54,245 bases of DNA from an uncultured Myxococcaceae bacterium (GTDB lineage: Bacteria > Myxococcota_A > Polyangia > Polyangiales > Ga0077539), in NCBI GenBank assembly GCA_945952225.1, contig CAMFHP010000049.1, positions 1 through 54,245 of the forward strand, written 5' to 3'. Made by a program: the position numbers and the translations under genes. Shown here in pieces: positions 50,804 to 54,245 of the stretch (the first letter of the stretch is position 1; each line of letters opens with the position of its first letter). The notes under the pieces were generated by a model. It was not told the origin of the DNA and did not search any database. It was given only the letters and a program-made list of their open reading frames with translations.

Positions 50804-51238
50804 TCAGCCCTGCGCGTTGTGAAAGCGAACGCCCGCGACGAACTGCTCGAAGGCCGTCGCGTGCTCGTCGCGCGGCGCGCCGCGAAAGGTCGCGCCGAAG
50901 ACCATCACGGGTCCCGTGGGCGACACCACCGCGAGCTGGCGCTGCGTGAGCGGTCCGTCGGGCGTCTGCCACGACACTTCGAGACGCTCGCCGGGATAGC
51001 CCCCCACCACCGCGCCCTCGCGACGGCGGATGCGGAGCTGCGCGAAGCGGGCCTGCATCTGCGCGAGCTGACGGTCGATGTAGCCCGCGAGGTCTTCGCC
51101 CTGGCGCAACCGATCGCGCGTCACCACGAGCGTGAGGTCCGTGGGGCCCTCGTCGGTGAGGGTGAACACGTTCACCGTGCGATCGTGGAGGCCCTCGGGC
51201 ACCGTGGTGGTGAACTCGTTCGTGTAGAAGACTCCCAT
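50804..51238 (-). CDS. Eag-type T6SS chaperone (DUF1795/DcrB family)
   Basis: These 144 residues match the DUF1795/DcrB fold used by Eag chaperones: GLHDRTVNVFTLTDEGPTDLTLVVTRDRL, then a helix LAGYIDRQLAQMQARF, and strands AVVGGYPGERLEVSW and QRQLAVVSPTGPVMVFGATF. Eag proteins bind the membrane regions of prePAAR effectors before export and stabilise them. It is the first gene of the module and lies 12 bases before the effector. A GGAGA ribosome site precedes the ATG. No T6SS structural genes are in the window. Confidence 0.87.
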   Translation of the reverse strand: MGVFYTNEFTTTVPEGLHDRTVNVFTLTDEGPTDLTLVVTRDRLRQGEDLAGYIDRQLAQMQARFAQLRIRRREGAVVGGYPGERLEVSWQTPDGPLTQRQLAVVSPTGPVMVFGATFRGAPRDEHATAFEQFVAGVRFHNAQG

Positions 51239-51337
51239 CGCATCTCTCCGGTCGTGCCGCGCGACCCTCGCGCGCCGCGACGGCGGCCATGAGAGCGTGA
51301 GGGAGCGCGCACGGTCAACGACGATGCGCGCGTCGCG

Positions 51338-53128
51338 TCACGGCACCACACCGCGCGCGGCGTACACCGCGGGCGATCCCGTGCGCGTGTCGCTCCACAC
51401 CGCGTGAAGCGCGCCGCCCGTGTCGACGGTGATGCCCACGTAGTCGCCGTGCCATCGCGTGGGGTCGCGGCTCGTGGTGAAGGTGAAGCCCGCGTCGCTC
51501 ACGCGCTCATTCGCACCGCACGGGCGCGACGGGTCGTCGGGGCACATCGCGTAGGCGGCCATGCCGTCACCGAAGCGGTTCTCGATCCAGAGCACGTGCA
51601 CCGCGGCGCGCGTGGGGTCGGCGGCGAGGGCCGGGAGCGTGTGCGTCGCGCAGTTCGAGGGGTCGTCGTTCACCGTGCGCGTGCGCCAGGTGGTTCCGCC
51701 GTCGGCGCTGGTGGAGAGCTTCACGTTCCACGCGCCGTCGGGCGTGCCGTCGACCCACGCGACGTGGAGGTTCGCGCCGAGCCGCGCCACCGTGGGCTGG
51801 ATGTACACCGGCGTGTCGGTGCCCGCGCGGGCCACGCTGTGCGCCGCGCTCCACGTCGCGCCGCCGTCGCGCGACACCCGATGGACGATGCGCGCGCCGC
51901 GGTTGCCCCAGAGCGTCGCGTCGAGGCCCGAGAGGGGGATGCCCGCATACACCGCGTGCACGGCGCCATCGTCGGCCACGGAGAGCGCCACGAGCTGCGG
52001 CGCCACACGCGCGCCGGCGACCTCTTCGACGGGCGCGAGGAGCGACGGGCGCGTCCACGTGGCGCCGTTGTCGTCGGAGCGCTGCACCACGAGCACGCCG
52101 GTCTCGTTCTCGCGCTGCTCGACCTGGTAGGCCACGTACACGGCTTCGCGTGACGGTGCGCCGACGAGCGGGCCCGACGCGATCGTGGGCTTGTCGCAGC
52201 GGATCGCGCAGGTGCCCTCGGGGTCTACGGCGCGGGGCGCGTCCCATGCGCTGCCGTCGGCGCTCGCGGCCACCCACATGCGCGTGTCGTAGGAGATGAA
52301 GCCCCCGAAGCGATAGCCCATGAAGCTCGCGCGGAGCGTGCCGTCGCGCAGTCGGATCACGAGGGGATCGGCGTTCCAGAGCTGCACGGGATCGCCGGTG
52401 CGCGCGGTGGTGAGCGCGCCGTCGAGGGCGGGCGCGCGCGTGGTGCCGATGAACGATCCGCCCGCGGGAATGGCGATGTACGGCGTCACGATCGCGTCGC
52501 GCGTGGGGTCGAACACCACGTTGCCGTCGGCCTCGCTCGCGCTGTCGGTCCGCGCCGCCGAGAGCGAGCGGTTGGCGGTTGTGAAGGTGCGCCGCGGAAG
52601 CGCCGTCGCCATGAAGGGCCCCGCCTCCGTGGTGAAGCACGCCGCGCCGTCACGGGTGCCCACGGGCGCGTCGGTGAGCCTGCACGTGCGCGTCACCGCA
52701 GAGCACACGTAGCCCTCCAGCGTGCGGCAGTCGCTGTTGCGCGAACACCCGCGGAGGCAGGTCGCGCCGAGCGGTCCCGGCGTCACGCAGGTGGCGCCCG
52801 ATGCGCACGCGCCCGCGTCGCAGAGGCCCGCGCAGTAGCCCTGCGGATAGCCCCGCGCCTCGGTCAGACAGGTGAGTCCCGTCGCGCAGGTTCCGCGGCT
52901 GTTGTCGTCGGGTGACTCGCACGGCGCGCCGATCGCGGCGCCTCCATCGAGCACGCTCGCTTCGTCGGACCCATCGCGCACGTCGGACCCATCGCGCACG
53001 TCGGTGACCGACGCATCGCGCACGTCGTCGGCGGCGTCGGGCGGGGTCACGGAGGCGCCCGGTCCGCTGCACGCGGCGACGAGGGAGAGCACGAGCGAAG
53101 CGGGCATCGCACGGACGAGGTCGCGCAC
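51338..53128 (-). CDS. Lipoprotein with BNR-like (sialidase-fold) repeats
   Basis: From GTG 53128 there are 596 residues. A short signal ends in lipobox LVAAC. An Asp/Ser/Val linker with repeated DVRDGS units (from direct DNA repeats near 52975-53030) is followed by a Cys-rich module (about 70-150). The rest is a beta-propeller-like region with Asp-box patterns SDDNGATWTRPS, SRDGGATWSAAH and SADGGTTWRTRT, the S-x-D-x-G-x-T-W signature. It may bind or cleave glycans at the surface. The catalytic Arg triad and Tyr/Glu pair of sialidases could not be confirmed, so enzymatic activity is uncertain. Confidence 0.83.
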   Translation of the reverse strand: MRDLVRAMPASLVLSLVAACSGPGASVTPPDAADDVRDASVTDVRDGSDVRDGSDEASVLDGGAAIGAPCESPDDNSRGTCATGLTCLTEARGYPQGYCAGLCDAGACASGATCVTPGPLGATCLRGCSRNSDCRTLEGYVCSAVTRTCRLTDAPVGTRDGAACFTTEAGPFMATALPRRTFTTANRSLSAARTDSASEADGNVVFDPTRDAIVTPYIAIPAGGSFIGTTRAPALDGALTTARTGDPVQLWNADPLVIRLRDGTLRASFMGYRFGGFISYDTRMWVAASADGSAWDAPRAVDPEGTCAIRCDKPTIASGPLVGAPSREAVYVAYQVEQRENETGVLVVQRSDDNGATWTRPSLLAPVEEVAGARVAPQLVALSVADDGAVHAVYAGIPLSGLDATLWGNRGARIVHRVSRDGGATWSAAHSVARAGTDTPVYIQPTVARLGANLHVAWVDGTPDGAWNVKLSTSADGGTTWRTRTVNDDPSNCATHTLPALAADPTRAAVHVLWIENRFGDGMAAYAMCPDDPSRPCGANERVSDAGFTFTTSRDPTRWHGDYVGITVDTGGALHAVWSDTRTGSPAVYAARGVVP

Positions 53129-53260
53129 GGTCGCGACGCTAACACACCGACGGTGCGCCACGATTTCTCGGCGCGGCGCGACGCGCGGCCTTGACGGCAA
53201 CGCGCGCTCTCTCGCATAGGAGCGCCACTTCCGCTCAACCCTTCACGGAGAGGCGACGAG

Positions 53261-54163
53261 ATGCAGAGCATTCCTGTGGTCGACCTGCGCGATCACGCGG
53301 CAGGTGGCGCGGCCCGCGAGGCCTTCGTACGCGCGCTCGGCGAGGCGCTGGAGGCGTGGGGCTTCGTGGCCGTCGTGCATCACGGCGTGCCCGATGCGCT
53401 CCTCGCGCGCGCCTACGAGGTCGTGGCGCAGACCTTCGCGCTCCCCGACGCGGTGAAGCGTCGCTGCGAGCGCGCCGACAACGGACGGCAGCGCGGTTAC
53501 ACCCCCTTCGAGATCGAGAAGGCCCGCGATCAGGCCGTGCCCGACCTCAAGGAGTTCTGGCACATCGGGCGCGACCTCGACGCGCACTACACGGGCGAGA
53601 TTCCGCGCAATGTGTTCCCCGAAGAGATGCCCGCGTTCGGAGAGACGATGCGCGCGCTCTACGCCGCGCAGGAGCACCTCGCGCTCACGCTCGTCGACTC
53701 CATCGGCGCGTACCTCGGGATGAAGCACCTCGCCGACCTCGCGGTGGGCGGCAACAGCGTGCTCCGCGTGATCCACTATCCCGATGTGGCGAACACGCAG
53801 CCCGGTCAGGTCCGAGCCGCGGCCCACGAGGACATCAACCTCCTCACGGTGCTCCCTGCGGCCACGCGTCCGGGGCTCGAGATCCTCACGCGCGAGGGCG
53901 AGTGGCACGCCGTGGTGACCCCGCCGGGCTGCATGATCTGCGACACCGGCGACATGATGCAGTACCTCACCGGCGGACGGATGCCCGCCACCACGCACCG
54001 TGTGGTGAACCCGCCCGAAGGCGGTGACGGTGGGCGCTACTCCATGCCGTTCTTTCTGCACCCCGCGCCCGACGCGATGCTCACGCCGCCCGACGGTTCG
54101 AAGCCGCCGCTGCGCGCGCATGACTTTCTGCTCCAGCGCCTGCGCGAGAACGGCGTGCTCTGA
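53261..54163 (+). CDS. 2-Oxoglutarate/Fe(II) oxygenase, isopenicillin N synthase-like
   Basis: These 300 residues form an IPNS/gibberellin-oxidase type double-stranded beta-helix enzyme. The N-terminal DIOX_N-type part has SIPVVDLRDHA, WGFVAVVHHGVP and RRCERADNGRQRGYTPF. The iron site is HED in AAHEDINLLT and the distal His in ATTHRVVNP. The 2-oxoglutarate-binding RYSMPFF supplies the Arg and Ser. Substrate unknown. A GGAGAGG ribosome site supports the ATG. Divergent from the BNR lipoprotein with about 130 bases between. Confidence 0.9.
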   Translation: MQSIPVVDLRDHAAGGAAREAFVRALGEALEAWGFVAVVHHGVPDALLARAYEVVAQTFALPDAVKRRCERADNGRQRGYTPFEIEKARDQAVPDLKEFWHIGRDLDAHYTGEIPRNVFPEEMPAFGETMRALYAAQEHLALTLVDSIGAYLGMKHLADLAVGGNSVLRVIHYPDVANTQPGQVRAAAHEDINLLTVLPAATRPGLEILTREGEWHAVVTPPGCMICDTGDMMQYLTGGRMPATTHRVVNPPEGGDGGRYSMPFFLHPAPDAMLTPPDGSKPPLRAHDFLLQRLRENGVL

Positions 54164-54172
54164 GAGGCTGTT

Positions 54173-54210
54173 GACGTGGAATTCCCCGCAGCTTGCGGCA
54201 GATCCACGTC
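54173..54210. repeat. Compound hairpin at the right edge
   Basis: Outer arms GACGTGGA (54173-54180) and TCCACGTC (54203-54210) are perfect. Inner arms CCGCA (54186-54190) and TGCGG (54194-54198) close on a 3-base loop, with small internal loops between. It begins 10 bases after the oxygenase stop. It may be a transcript end, or part of an interspersed repeat. The remainder of the window (54211-54245) shows nothing else. Confidence 0.55.
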
Positions 54211-54245
54211 GTCGGCCGTATCGAGTAGGGACCCCGGTCACCCGG

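Overview
The window is strongly GC-rich and densely packed with bacterial genes. Three features point to Myxococcota, probably the Polyangiales/Sandaracinus side. A secreted trypsin-like protease ends in a MYXO-CTERM-type tail. Many lipoproteins carry Asp/Ala-rich linkers of the kind common in that group. The lexA promoter contains a close match to the Myxococcus-type LexA box. No rRNA, tRNA, transposase, integrase or CRISPR array was found.

Layout. 1-9228 is mostly core information processing: rpsF-rpsR-rplI, pth and rplY on the minus strand, a hybrid histidine kinase, prs, hisD and cysS. 9334-15638 holds a DUF4388/J-domain/TPR protein, two uncharacterised envelope proteins, frr and a lipoprotein built of PPC-type repeats. 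15715-23578 is metabolic and envelope-related: a cardiolipin-synthase-like enzyme coupled to an enoyl-CoA-reductase-like SDR, a NamZ/DUF1343 protein, a SpoU/TrmH methyltransferase, an acyl-CoA dehydrogenase, a KapD-like exonuclease, a helical-repeat protein and nth. 23645-27295 is a tyrosine-catabolism locus (hmgA-hppD) with a divergent LysR regulator and a coupled small membrane protein. A squalene/phytoene-synthase family gene follows. 28401-33789 is a translation block: rpmE, a DUF1385 protein, prfA, then prmC and selB on the opposite strand.

33849-45845 mixes an exported small protein, a lipoprotein lysyl oxidase that keeps its copper ligands and both quinone-cofactor residues, a PAS/AAA+/Fis regulator with degraded sigma-54 motifs, a GIDE-like membrane protein, lexA with a recognisable operator, a MepA-like endopeptidase, and a TonB-dependent receptor followed by two lipoproteins. 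A nested inverted repeat precedes the receptor gene. 45858-54163 holds the MYXO-CTERM protease, a four-gene type VI secretion effector module, a BNR-like lipoprotein and a 2-oxoglutarate/Fe(II) oxygenase.

The most distinctive system is the effector module at 47328-51238. It comprises an Eag-type chaperone, a PAAR effector with a prePAAR motif and two transmembrane regions, a small ATGA-overlapping candidate immunity gene, and a 496-residue protein of unknown function. The receptor/lipoprotein operon with its operator-like repeat and the bacterial lysyl oxidase are the next most interesting. Functions are assigned by reading motifs by eye; no database search was run.
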